Below, one piece after another: positions 44,475 to 53,258 of a stretch of DNA of 64,000 bases (within the stretch, counting starts at the first letter, position 1; each line of letters begins with the position of its first letter). The notes under the pieces were generated by a model. That model saw only the letters and a program-made list of their open reading frames with translations, made no database searches and was not told the DNA's origin. A program made the translations under genes and the position numbers. Source of the stretch: Saccharothrix longispora (GTDB lineage Bacteria; Actinomycetota; Actinomycetes; Mycobacteriales; Pseudonocardiaceae); the NCBI RefSeq assembly GCF_030852425.1, contig NZ_NSDM01000011.1, positions 62,001 through 126,000 on the forward strand, read 5' to 3'.

Positions 44475-46619
44475 ATGAACGACACGGCGGCGCGCAGCGA
44501 CACCGGGGGGTGGCCGGGTCTCCGGTTGCTCGCCCGGTTACCGACCTGGTTCCGGTTCGTCCTGGTCGCGCTCGCCGTGTTCGCGTGCGGCGTGATCGCG
44601 TCCCGCCCCGTCGGGGCGACCGACCCCGGCCCGCTGACCGGCGACGTGGCGACCGCGGCGCGCGCCGTCGAGGCGATGGCCGACCCCGGCGACGCCAACC
44701 CGCTGCTCGCCTTCCCCGAGGACTTCGACCGCGTCGTCGGGCGCGACCCGCGGGTCGTCACCGCACCCGACGGCACCACCCGCGCCATCGACCCGAACGG
44801 GGGGTGCTCCGGCCCCGCCGGCGACACCGAGTGGGACTTCGGCACGGGCTGCCGGGCCCACGACCTCGGCTACGACCTCCTCCGGTACGCCGAGCGGAAG
44901 GGCCGCCCCCTCGACCGGGACGCCCGCAAGTCGCTCGACGCCCGGCTCTCCCGGGACATGCACGCCCAGTGCGACGCGAACCCGCGCGGCAACGGCGCGC
45001 GGTGCCACGCCACCGCGCGGCTGTACGCGGCGGGCCTGGAGTTCAACTCGTGGCGGCAGCGGTGGGGGCCGCCCGGTCACGAGCCGGTGCTCGCGTGGGG
45101 CTTCGGCAGCGCCGTCGTGGTGTTCCTGCTGGTGGCACGGCTGCCGCGCCGGCGCGAACCGGACCCGGAACCGCGGCCGCGGCCCGCCCCCGACCGGTAC
45201 GCGACGTTCCTGCGGCTCGCCGCGCTCGGCATGGTGGTGCTCGGCCAGTCGACGCTCACCGTGCTGCACTGGGCGGGCGTCAGCGCGAACTGGCTGTGGC
45301 TGCTCACCTGGCTCCTCCAGGCGATCCCGGTCTTCTACTTCGCGGGCGGCCAGGCGAACCTGCTCAGCTGGCGGGCCGTGCAGGCCGACCACGGCGGGTA
45401 CGGGCGGTACCTGGCCGCGCGGATCTCGTGGCTGCTGCGGCCGGTGCTGGCGTTCGTGCTCGCCTGGCTGGTCCTGCCGCTGCCGCTGGAACTGCTGGAC
45501 GTGGACAAGTCGCGGGTGGAGATGTTCGGGCGGCTGATCGCCCACCCGCTGTGGTTCCTCGGGCTCTACCTGGTGGCGGTCGCCGCGACCCCGGTCATGG
45601 CGTGGCTGCACCGCAACGCCCGGCTGCTCGCGCCGGTCGGCCTGGTCGCGCTGATGATCGCCGTCGACGCCTGCCGCATCGGGTTCGGCTGGCGCAGCGG
45701 CGGCTACCTGAACCTGGTGCTCGGCGCGCTGCTGCTCCAGCAGGTCGGCTTCCACTACGCGGACGGCGGCCTGCGGCGCGTGACGCGCCGGGTCCTCGCC
45801 ACGCTCGCGCTGGCCGCCGTGCCCGCCCTACTGGCGCTGATCACGTTCGGCGGCTACCCGCGCACCATGATGGCGCTGCCCGGCGAGCGGGCGTCGAACC
45901 TCAGCCCGCCCACGGTGTGCCTGCTCGTGCTCGGCCTCGCGCAGATCTGCGTCGTCCTGCTGCTGCGGGACCGCGTCACCGCCTGGCTGGAGGGGCACCG
46001 GCAGCGGCAGGTCGTGGACTTCGCCCGCGCCGCCCCGATGACGGTCTACCTCGGCTACCTGACCGCCCTGGCCGCGCTGGTCGGCGTTCTCGGGGTGCTC
46101 GACGGACGCGCGGCGTTCGACTGGGTCGTCACCCGGCCCCGCTGGCTGGCCGTGCTGGTGCTGCTGCTCCTGCCCGTGCTGCTGCTGTTCCACCGCTTCG
46201 AGCGGAACGGCCTGCCCGACCTCGGCCGAGGCCGGGAGACCCACCGCACCCGGCTGGCCGCCACCCTCGGCGTGGGCTACGGCGTGCTGGGCGTCCTCGG
46301 GTTCGTGGTGACCGGGTTCGCCGGCGCGGCGGGCACGCTCGTCGTGATCGAGGTCGACCCGCTGCAGAACCTCATCCACCTGCTGCTCGGCTGGTACCTG
46401 CTGCACGCCGCGCACACCGGCGCCTGCCACGGCCGCAAGCCCTGGCTGCTCACCGCGCTGGCCTGCGTCCCGCCGCTGCTGGTCCTGGAGCCCACGGCGG
46501 CCGTGGTCGCGCTGCACGGCGCGACGATCGCGGCGGCGCTGCTGGCCGCCATACCGAAGCAGGACCAGCAGCACGCAGCCGAACACCGGCAGCCACGTCA
46601 GGCGCTCCAGCACCCGTAG
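44475..46619 (+). CDS. Fusion of phospholipase A2, acyltransferase-3-like membrane domain and DUF4383-like domain
   Basis: A 714-residue membrane protein. After one N-terminal membrane helix, residues about 90-205 form a bacterial phospholipase A2 domain: GCSGPAGDTEWDFGTGCRAHDLGYDLLR holds the catalytic His-Asp pair, and CDANPRGNGARCHATARLY adds the later cysteines. Another helix is followed by about ten segments resembling acyltransferase-3/OafA-type membrane enzymes (residues about 245-560, with the SNLSPPTVCLLVLGLAQ stretch). The end (about 590-690, PLQNLIHLLLGWYLLHAAHTG) resembles DUF4383. The last 20 residues are antisense to the neighbouring acyltransferase and look foreign. It may deacylate and reacylate lipid at the outer membrane face. 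Confidence 0.75.
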   Translation: MNDTAARSDTGGWPGLRLLARLPTWFRFVLVALAVFACGVIASRPVGATDPGPLTGDVATAARAVEAMADPGDANPLLAFPEDFDRVVGRDPRVVTAPDGTTRAIDPNGGCSGPAGDTEWDFGTGCRAHDLGYDLLRYAERKGRPLDRDARKSLDARLSRDMHAQCDANPRGNGARCHATARLYAAGLEFNSWRQRWGPPGHEPVLAWGFGSAVVVFLLVARLPRRREPDPEPRPRPAPDRYATFLRLAALGMVVLGQSTLTVLHWAGVSANWLWLLTWLLQAIPVFYFAGGQANLLSWRAVQADHGGYGRYLAARISWLLRPVLAFVLAWLVLPLPLELLDVDKSRVEMFGRLIAHPLWFLGLYLVAVAATPVMAWLHRNARLLAPVGLVALMIAVDACRIGFGWRSGGYLNLVLGALLLQQVGFHYADGGLRRVTRRVLATLALAAVPALLALITFGGYPRTMMALPGERASNLSPPTVCLLVLGLAQICVVLLLRDRVTAWLEGHRQRQVVDFARAAPMTVYLGYLTALAALVGVLGVLDGRAAFDWVVTRPRWLAVLVLLLLPVLLLFHRFERNGLPDLGRGRETHRTRLAATLGVGYGVLGVLGFVVTGFAGAAGTLVVIEVDPLQNLIHLLLGWYLLHAAHTGACHGRKPWLLTALACVPPLLVLEPTAAVVALHGATIAAALLAAIPKQDQQHAAEHRQPRQALQHP

Positions 46620-47494
46620 CGCGTCCGACGGCGGCGTGTGCAGGCCACGCAGCGGGCCGAACGCAGAGCCGACGAGCGTGACCACGAGCAGCGCGCTCTG
46701 GTGCAGCAGGAAGACCGGCGGCGCCGCCGGTGAGCCGGGGCGCGGAACGCCGGCCGCACCGGCAGCACCAGGCCCACTCGGGCCAGCGCGAGCGCCAGCG
46801 CGGCGGCCGAGGGCGGCGACAGGTTCGACTCGGCCGCGCCGGGCACGCCGACCGCAGAGGCCGGGTGGCCGGGGCCCAGCAGCGCGGCGAACGCCACCGC
46901 GCCGGTCCCGAGCAGCGCCGCACCCCACGAGCGGCGCCACCCGTGCCGGGCCACCAGCACGCCCACCTGCCACGGCGCCCACCACACGGCGAGCACGTTC
47001 ACCCAGCCCGGGCCGGCCCACCAGGCGTCCACCGCGACCAGCGCGACCGGCAGCGCGACGCCCCACCAGCCGAGCCGCGCCATCAGCGGGGTGGCCGCCA
47101 GCAGCAGCACGTACACGCCGGGGAACCACAGCGGCGTGACGACGGCGTACCCGGTGTTCCACACGGTCCCCTGCGGCAGGCCGCGCACCGACAGCCCGAA
47201 CAGGACGACCGCCCGCACGGCGAGCGGCCCGGCGACCGGCGGCAGCAGCCGGCGCGCCCTCGACCACCACGGCGTGGTCGAGCGGGCCGCCCCGAACCCG
47301 CCGGTGAAGAAGAACAGGCCGAGCACCTGGAGCACCCAGCACGCCGGGGCCAGCTCCGGCACCCACCGCAGCGGGCTGTCCACCACCAGCCCGTCGTCGG
47401 TGAGCACCAGCGCGGTGACGAGCCAGTGGCCCAGCACCACGCCGACGACCGCGAGCGCGCGCGTCGCGTCGACCCGGGGGTCCCGACCCGTCAC
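46556..47494 (-). pseudogene. Acyltransferase-3-like membrane protein, frameshifted and missing its end
   Basis: From GTG 47494 the frame encodes DPRVDATRALAVVGVVLGHW and about nine membrane helices typical of acyltransferase-3/OafA-type proteins, including SNLSPPSAAALALALARVGLV. Near 46735 the frame becomes nonsense. One base to the side, PAAPPVFLLHQSALLVV and WLPVFGCVLLVLL continue the family pattern, so a single base is missing around CCGGCTCACC. After about 46556 no stop appears and the frame runs antisense into the phospholipase fusion gene. It starts inside the stop of the upstream hydrolase gene (GTGA overlap). Either a sequence error or a decaying gene. Confidence 0.75.
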
Positions 47495-48162
47495 GGCGAC
47501 TCCCCCACCACGAGCCGGGCGAGGGCGCGCAGCGACGGCGACCCGGGCGTGAAGTACCCGTCGTGCGCCGCGTCCCCCGCGTCGAACACCCGGGCCCCGA
47601 ACGCCGGGTCCACCCCGTGCCCGAGGTCGCCCACCCGCACCCCCGGGACCCACCTCGTCCAGTCCCGCGCGCCGCGTGCCGCCCGCACCCGGCCGCCCGG
47701 CTCGGCGGCCGAGTCGGCGCGCACGCCCGGCGAACCCAGCAGCACCACGTCGGCCACCAGCGGCCGGGCGAGCCCGCACACCACGGAGCCGTAGCTGTGG
47801 CACACCAGGCGCACCCGGCCGGGCAGCCCGCGCAGGTACCCGCCGAGCGCCCCGGCCCCGGCGCGGGCCAACCGGCCGGAGGCCGCGTCCACGCCGAGCC
47901 CGGACGGCGTCCGGTAGCCCGGCCAGGCGACCACGGCCAGGTCGTCGCGCCCGGCCGCGGCGAACAGCTCGCGGGCCATCCGGCCCACCGCCGCGGTGAA
48001 CCGCCGTTCGTCCACATCGGACCCCGGCACGAGGACCGCCACGTGCGCCGCCCGCGCCAGGTCGCCGACCACCTCGACGCGCGGGGTGAACGGCGGCGGG
48101 TCTCCCCCGGCGGGCGTCGCCGGCACCAGCAGCGCCACGAGCAGCGCGATCGTCTTCGTCAC
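47491..48162 (-). CDS. Secreted alpha/beta hydrolase, DUF1023-like
   Basis: A 223-residue protein with an N-terminal signal peptide (TKTIALLVALLVPATPAGG). The nucleophile elbow is VCHSYGSVVCG, with an upstream AVLVPGSDVDERRF oxyanion loop and WPGYRTPSGLG. A C-terminal His follows in DAAHDGYFTPGS. The pattern matches the DUF1023 alpha/beta hydrolases common in actinomycetes, substrate unknown. GTG 48162 starts it, with no clear ribosome site. It is coupled to the frameshifted acyltransferase, suggesting a joint role in acyl or ester chemistry at the cell surface. Confidence 0.8.
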   Translation of the reverse strand: MTKTIALLVALLVPATPAGGDPPPFTPRVEVVGDLARAAHVAVLVPGSDVDERRFTAAVGRMARELFAAAGRDDLAVVAWPGYRTPSGLGVDAASGRLARAGAGALGGYLRGLPGRVRLVCHSYGSVVCGLARPLVADVVLLGSPGVRADSAAEPGGRVRAARGARDWTRWVPGVRVGDLGHGVDPAFGARVFDAGDAAHDGYFTPGSPSLRALARLVVGESP

Positions 48163-48225
48163 GCCGGGAAAGCCAGGGAGGTGACGTGCCGCCGGTCGTC
48201 ACCCCGGAGTACCCGCGAACGGGCG

Positions 48226-48861
48226 CTACCCCGGTACCACGAGCCCCGACTCGTGGGCCGCGATCACGGCCTGCGCCCGGTCCCGCAGGGCGAGCTTCAT
48301 CAGCACCCGGCTCACGTGCGTCTTCACCGTCTGCTCGGCCAGCACGAGGTGGGCGGCGATCTCGGTGTTGGACAGGCCCTGGGCCACGAGCCGCAGCACC
48401 TCGGTCAGCGCGTCCAGCGCGGCGGGGCGCACCGGGCGCACCGGCTGGGCCTCGACGAAGTCCTCGATGGGCCTCTTGGTCACCGACGGCGCCAGCAGCG
48501 CCTCGCCGCGCGCCACGACGCGCACCGCGTTGAGCAGCTCGCTGGCCGGGGCGTGCTTGAGCAGGAACCCGCCGGCCCCGGCGCGCAGCGCCTCGTAGAC
48601 GTAGTCGTCCAGGTCGAACGTGGTCAGCACGAGCACCGTGACCGGGTCGTCGGCGAGCAGCCGGATGGCGGTGAGCCCGTCCACCTCCGGCATGCGGACG
48701 TCCATGAGCACGACGTCCGGCCGCAGCCGCCGCACCTCGGCCACGCCCGCCGCGCCGTCCCCCGCCGAGCCGACGACGGTGATGTCCGGCTGCGCGTCGA
48801 GCAGTGCCGAGAAGCCCTCCCGCACCATCTCCTGGTCGTCGACCACCAGCACCCGGATCAC
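48226..48861 (-). CDS. NarL/LuxR-type response regulator
   Basis: A 211-residue regulator. The receiver domain has Asp8-Asp9, phospho-acceptor Asp54 in VVLMDVRMPEVDG, LTTFDLDDYVYEAL and Lys in GFLLKHA. The C-terminal HTH reads LTEVLRLVAQGLSNTEIAAHLVLAEQTVKTHVSRVLMKL, the GerE/LuxR type. GTG 48861 overlaps the end of the kinase gene by 4 bases. Partner kinase is frameshifted in this sequence, so signalling may be lost unless another kinase feeds it. Confidence 0.93.
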   Translation of the reverse strand: MIRVLVVDDQEMVREGFSALLDAQPDITVVGSAGDGAAGVAEVRRLRPDVVLMDVRMPEVDGLTAIRLLADDPVTVLVLTTFDLDDYVYEALRAGAGGFLLKHAPASELLNAVRVVARGEALLAPSVTKRPIEDFVEAQPVRPVRPAALDALTEVLRLVAQGLSNTEIAAHLVLAEQTVKTHVSRVLMKLALRDRAQAVIAAHESGLVVPG

Positions 48862-50038
48862 CGCCGCACCACAGGAACCGCCGCCCGCACCTCGAACCCG
48901 CCGTCCTCCGTCGGCACGGCGGTCAGCGAACCGCCGTGCACCGCCACCCGTTCCCGCATGCCCGGCAGCCCGTGCCCGCCGCCACCGCCGCCGCGCGGCG
49001 GTCCGCCCGCCGTGTTGCGGACGACCACCCGCAGCTCGCCACCCACCAGCTCGACCACCACCGACGCGGTGGAACCGGGGGCGTGCCGCGCCGCGTTGGT
49101 CAACGCCTCCTGCACCACCCGGTAGGCGGTCAGCCCCACCGCGCCCGGCACCTCGGCGTCGGCCACGACGGCGTCGGCGTGCAGCGACCGGATGTCGGCC
49201 AGACCGGGCTGGGGCAGGCGGTCGGCGCTCTGCCCGGCGGCCCGCAGCACCCCAGCAGCCGCTGCATGTCGGTGATCGCGGCCCGCGCGGCCTCGCCCAG
49301 CTCGGCGAACTCGCGCCGCGCGCCGTCGGGCAGGCCGGGCAGCCGGCAGGGGGCCGTCTCGCACCGCACCACGACCATCGACATGTGGTGCGCCACGACG
49401 TCGTGCATCTCGCGCGCGATGCGGGCCCGCTCCTCGAGGGCGGCCTTGGCGTCGCGCTCGTCGTGGAACCGCTGCTCGGCCCGGCCTCGCGCGCCGAACG
49501 CGTACCCGAGGAGCAGCAGGATCAGCAGCGTGCCGATCGTGGCCGGGAAGTGGTCGAGGTCGCCCAGGGCGCCTGCCAGGAACACCGCGGCGGACGTGAG
49601 CAAGCCCACGGCGACCACCACGCGACCGCTGTGGATCATGCCCACGGCGAGCATCACCGGGATGTACCAGCACCAACTCGTGGGTCCCAGGATCGCCGGT
49701 TCGGAGTCCAGCAGCAGCCTCGTCGCGACCAGGCCGGCCGTGGCCAGCCGCCAGGCCGCCAGCGTCGAGCGCAGCATGAGCGCGAACGTGCCCCCGACGA
49801 GTGCGAACAGCAGCGGCCACCAGCCGTCCGGGTCGTTGTTCGAGGCGTACTCCACGCTCTGCGCGGTGGCCACGACCAGGCCGTAGAGCACCACCGCCGC
49901 CCAGGCGGACCGCCGGTGCCGGAAGTCCGCGAAGACCCGCGTGCGGTCGCGCAGCGGCACGACCTGGAGGAGGGTGCGGATCACGGGGCCGATGCCAGGC
50001 GGGTGGGGCCCCGCGCACATGCGACCCGGGGGTGTCAT
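48858..50038 (-). pseudogene. NarL-type sensor histidine kinase, broken by one missing base
   Basis: From ATG 50038 the frame encodes about five membrane helices (45-180) and the HisKA_3 helix EERARIAREMHDVVAHHMSMVVV with phospho-acceptor His212. After ITDMQRLLG at codon 261 it turns to nonsense. The next frame supplies VLRAAGQSADRLPQPGLADI, VVQEALTNAARHAPG as the N-box and GHGLPGMRERV as the G-box, ending at 48858. The break lies at the run of four C (four G on the coding strand) at 49250-49253, where a fifth would restore the frame. With it the kinase would be complete at about 394 residues. Decay, phase variation or a sequencing error are all possible. Confidence 0.85.
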
Positions 50039-50144
50039 ACCGGAGTAGCACCCCGGCGGACAAGGCGTTGCCTAGAACTGACACCACCGGGTAGGCAGTA
50101 CGGCAGAGCGCGAGAACCCCTACTCCGTGTTGGAAGATGGCTGA

Positions 50145-50645
50145 ATGCACCCGCACCAGGACCCCGACCGCTGGTCACGGCTCCGCGCCGTGGCCGGTGA
50201 GGCCCTGACCGCCACCAAGGTCGGGGAGGACGCTGTCGCGGTCGACCTGGTGACCGGTTACCTCAGTGGCTCCCCCGAGGGGGACGAGGAGATCAGAGAG
50301 CTGGTGCTGCTCCTGTTCTCCGAGTGCAGCGACATGGTCGCCGCGCTCGGCTCGGGCGGCGCGACGCCGGTGAAGATGCAGGTCTTCGACGAGGACGGCC
50401 AGGAGGTGCCGATCGACGACGCGGACCCGCCGGTCCGCACCGCGATCCGCACGCTGCTCGCCGAGGTGCACGGCGACCAGGAGGCCGCCGCCGAGCAGAT
50501 CGAGATCGCGCTGGCCAACGGGCAGCCGCAGGAGCTGGCGACGGTCGTGCTCCAGGCCCTGCGCTGGACGGTGAAGCTCGCCCTGGAGTGCGAGGTGCGC
50601 GACCTGCCGGTGGCGCCGTGGATCGCCACCGCGCTCGACGAGTAG
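50145..50645 (+). CDS. Protein of unknown function
   Basis: A 166-residue acidic soluble protein from ATG 50145. I do not recognise the family. It appears helical, with GEALTATKVGEDAVAVDLVTGYLSG, EEIRELVLLLFSECSDMVAALG and ELATVVLQALRWTVKLALECEV as likely helices and a Val/Asp-rich strand pair in the middle (KMQVFDEDGQEVPIDDADPP). It has no signal peptide or metal motif. It diverges from the frameshifted kinase gene and converges on metX, with a fragment of the convergent-junction repeat family between them. Confidence 0.65.
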   Translation: MHPHQDPDRWSRLRAVAGEALTATKVGEDAVAVDLVTGYLSGSPEGDEEIRELVLLLFSECSDMVAALGSGGATPVKMQVFDEDGQEVPIDDADPPVRTAIRTLLAEVHGDQEAAAEQIEIALANGQPQELATVVLQALRWTVKLALECEVRDLPVAPWIATALDE

Positions 50646-50706
50646 CCCCGACGCGCCACCGAGCCGCCTTGTCACCCGTACGGGTGATCATCACGACCGG
50701 CCACCC

Positions 50707-50730
50707 GAGAGTCCGACCCCCGGGGTCAGG
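50707..50730. repeat. Fragment of the convergent-junction repeat family
   Basis: GAGAGTCCGACCCCCGGGGT followed by CAGG resembles the GGGAGTCCGACGCTCAGG unit at 31063-31080 and again lies between two converging genes, just beyond the metX stop. CCCCCGGGG within it is self-complementary. Confidence 0.5.
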
Positions 50731-51823
50731 GGGTCAGGAGCTCGGTCAGGAGCTTGGCGATCTGGTCCACCTCGATCAGGAACGCGTCGTGCCCGTACGG
50801 CGAGGTCACCACGCGCACGTCGCCGGCGCCCGGGACGGCGTCGGCGATCTCGGCCTGGCGGGCCAGGGGGTAGAGGCGGTCGGAGTCGATGCCCGCCACG
50901 ATCGTGCGCGCGGTGACCCGGGACAGCGCCTCGCGCACGCCACCCCGGTCACGGCCCACGTCGTGGCCGTTCATCGCCTCCGTCAGCACGACGTAGCTCT
51001 CCGGGTCGAACCGGCGCACGAGCTTCGCCGCGTGGTGGTCCAGGTACGACTCCACCGCGTACCGGCCGTCCGCCTGCACCTCGCGGCCGAAGCGGGCGGA
51101 CAGCTCCGCCTCGCTGCGGTAGCTGAGGTGCGCGATGCGCCGCGCCACGCCGAGACCGCCCACCGGGTCCAGCCGGAGGGCGTGCAGCTGGGCCGACGCC
51201 AGCGCGATGTTGTCCGCCGACGACGACGCGGGCGCCGCCAGCACCAGCAGGTTCCGCACCCGCTCGGGCGCGGTCACCGCCCACTCCAGCGCCCGCATCC
51301 CGCCCATCGAGCCGCCGAGCACGGCGGCCCACGACGCCACGCCCAGGTGGTCGGCCAGCAGCACCTCGGCGGCCACCTGGTCGCGCACCGACACGCGCGG
51401 GAACCGCGGCCCCCACGGCTCGCCGTCCGGGGCGGTCGACCACGGTCCGGTGGTGCCCTGGCACCCGCCCAGCACGTTCGGCGCCACCACGAACCACTCG
51501 GCCGGGTCCAGCGCGCGGCCGGGGCCGACCAGGCCGTCCCACCAACCCGGTGTCGGGTGGCCCGGCTCCACGCCGCCCGCCACGTGGCTGTCCCCGGTCA
51601 GCGCGTGCAGCACGAGCACGGCGTTCGACCGGTCGGCGTTCGGCTCGCCCCACGTCTCGTAGGCGATCGACAGCGGCAGCGCCGGCTCGCCCGGCAGCTC
51701 GCCGCGGAACCACCGGCGTCGCCCGTTCGGGTCCCCCTCCCGCCACCCGCCGGCGGCGGGAGGGGTCTCCCCGACAGTGGACCCGGAACCCGTGGAGCCC
51801 GAACCCGTGGACCCGAAGCTCAC
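50726..51823 (-). CDS. metX: Homoserine O-acetyltransferase
   Basis: A 365-residue alpha/beta-hydrolase-fold enzyme that acetylates homoserine for methionine synthesis. It shows LVLHALTGDSHVAGG, NVLGGCQGTTGPWS, the nucleophile in VLGGSMGGMRALEW, Asp in GIDSDRLYP and His in SPYGHDAFLIE. GTG 51823 overlaps the metY stop (GTGA). The first 20 residues are a Gly/Ser/Thr repeat (STGSGSTGSGST) not seen in most members, and a start further in is possible. Product feeds MetY directly, so the two genes form one sulfur-assimilation unit. Confidence 0.95.
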   Translation of the reverse strand: MSFGSTGSGSTGSGSTVGETPPAAGGWREGDPNGRRRWFRGELPGEPALPLSIAYETWGEPNADRSNAVLVLHALTGDSHVAGGVEPGHPTPGWWDGLVGPGRALDPAEWFVVAPNVLGGCQGTTGPWSTAPDGEPWGPRFPRVSVRDQVAAEVLLADHLGVASWAAVLGGSMGGMRALEWAVTAPERVRNLLVLAAPASSSADNIALASAQLHALRLDPVGGLGVARRIAHLSYRSEAELSARFGREVQADGRYAVESYLDHHAAKLVRRFDPESYVVLTEAMNGHDVGRDRGGVREALSRVTARTIVAGIDSDRLYPLARQAEIADAVPGAGDVRVVTSPYGHDAFLIEVDQIAKLLTELLTP

Positions 51824-53109
51824 AGCACCGACTTGGCGGCCCGGAAGCCCGTCTCCAGATCGGCCTTGAGGTCCTCCACGCCCTCGATGCCCACCGAGAG
51901 CCTGATGAGGCCGGCCGTGACGCCCGCGACGACCTGCTCCTCGGGCGTGAGCTGGCTGTGCGTGGTGCTGGCCGGGTGGATGACGAGGCTGCGCACGTCA
52001 CCGATGTTCGCGAGCTGGCTGAACAGCTCCAGCGCGTCCACGAACGCCCGTCCCGCCTCGACGCCGCCGTGCAGCTCGAACGACACGATGCCGCCCGCGC
52101 CGTTCGGCAGGTACTTCCGCGCCAGGTGGTTCCACGGGCTGGACTCCAGGCCCGCGTAGTGCACCTTCTCCACCTCGTCGCGCGACTCCAGCCAGCGGGC
52201 CAGCTCCAGCGCGTTGGCCGAGTGCCGCTCCAGGCGCAGCGACAGCGTCTCGATGCCCTGGAGGATCAGGAAGCTGTTCAGCGGCGCGATCGCCGCACCC
52301 GTGTCGCGCAGCCCCTGCACGCGCAGCTTCGCGGCGAACGAGCCGTGGCCGAGCGCCGGCCAGTACCGGAGGCCGTGGTAGCTGGGGTCCGGCTCGTTGA
52401 AGTCGGGGAACCTCGCCGCGTCGGAGAACTCGAACTTCCCGCCGTCCACGACGATGCCCGCGACCGCGTTGCCGTGCCCGCCGAGGTACTTGGTGGCGGA
52501 GTGGATCACGATGTCCGCGCCGTGCTCCAGCGGTCGGAGCAGGTACGGCGTGGGCACGGTGTTGTCCACGACCAGCGGCACGCCGCTCTCGTGCGCGAGC
52601 GCGGCGACCGCCTCGACGTCCAGCACGTTGCTGCGCGGGTTGGCCAGCGACTCCGCGAAGAACAGCTTGGTGTTCGGCCGCACGGCTGCCCGCCAGGCGT
52701 CGAGGTCGTCGGGGTCGTCCACGAAGGACACCTCGATGCCGAGCTTGGGCAGCGTGTAGTGGAACAGGTTGTACGTGCCGCCGTAGAGGGACGCGCTGGC
52801 CACGAAGTGGTCGCCCGCGCGGGCGAGGTTGAGGATCGTCGCGGTCTCCGCCGCCTGGCCGGACGCGAACGCGACCGCCGCCACGCCGCCCTCCAGCGCC
52901 GCGACCCGCTGCTCCAGCACGTCCTGCGTCGGGTTGTTGATGCGGGTGTAGATGTTGCCCGGCTCGGCGAGGCTGAACAGCGCGGCGCCGTGCGCCGTGT
53001 CGCGGAACACGAACGAGGTGGTCTGGTAGATCGGCGTGGCGCGCGCGCCCGTGGCGGGATCGGGCGCGGCGCCGGAGTGGACCTGCCGGGTGTCGAAGGA
53101 CCAGGACAT
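51820..53109 (-). CDS. metY: O-acetylhomoserine sulfhydrylase / aminocarboxypropyltransferase
   Basis: A 429-residue PLP enzyme that replaces the acetyl group of O-acetylhomoserine with sulfide or a thiol, giving homocysteine or methionine. It has [49 protein letters not shown], the PLP-binding Lys in [11 protein letters not shown] and [14 protein letters not shown] 53109 is preceded by AGGGAG; a longer open frame upstream has no family similarity. Located directly upstream of metX. The 150-base leader shows no riboswitch that I can recognise. Confidence 0.95.
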   Translation of the reverse strand: MSWSFDTRQVHSGAAPDPATGARATPIYQTTSFVFRDTAHGAALFSLAEPGNIYTRINNPTQDVLEQRVAALEGGVAAVAFASGQAAETATILNLARAGDHFVASASLYGGTYNLFHYTLPKLGIEVSFVDDPDDLDAWRAAVRPNTKLFFAESLANPRSNVLDVEAVAALAHESGVPLVVDNTVPTPYLLRPLEHGADIVIHSATKYLGGHGNAVAGIVVDGGKFEFSDAARFPDFNEPDPSYHGLRYWPALGHGSFAAKLRVQGLRDTGAAIAPLNSFLILQGIETLSLRLERHSANALELARWLESRDEVEKVHYAGLESSPWNHLARKYLPNGAGGIVSFELHGGVEAGRAFVDALELFSQLANIGDVRSLVIHPASTTHSQLTPEEQVVAGVTAGLIRLSVGIEGVEDLKADLETGFRAAKSVL

Positions 53110-53244
53110 GCGTGAGCTCCCTGTCAGGCGGCCGTGCCGGCGACGCGCGCGGGGTTCGCGCGTCGAGGTGCACCAGCAGACCCGTGCGGCTGAACGTAGC
53201 AACGGTCCACCGTCCGCGACAGGGCGTCCACGTGCTGGGACGCC

Positions 53245-53250
53245 TAGGGT
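53245..53250 (+). promoter_or_regulatory. -10 box of a probable leaderless promoter
   Basis: TAGGGT lies 8 bases before the ATG at 53259, the spacing expected when transcription starts at the start codon. No ribosome site is seen in the gap. Confidence 0.5.
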
Positions 53251-53258
53251 TCGGGACC

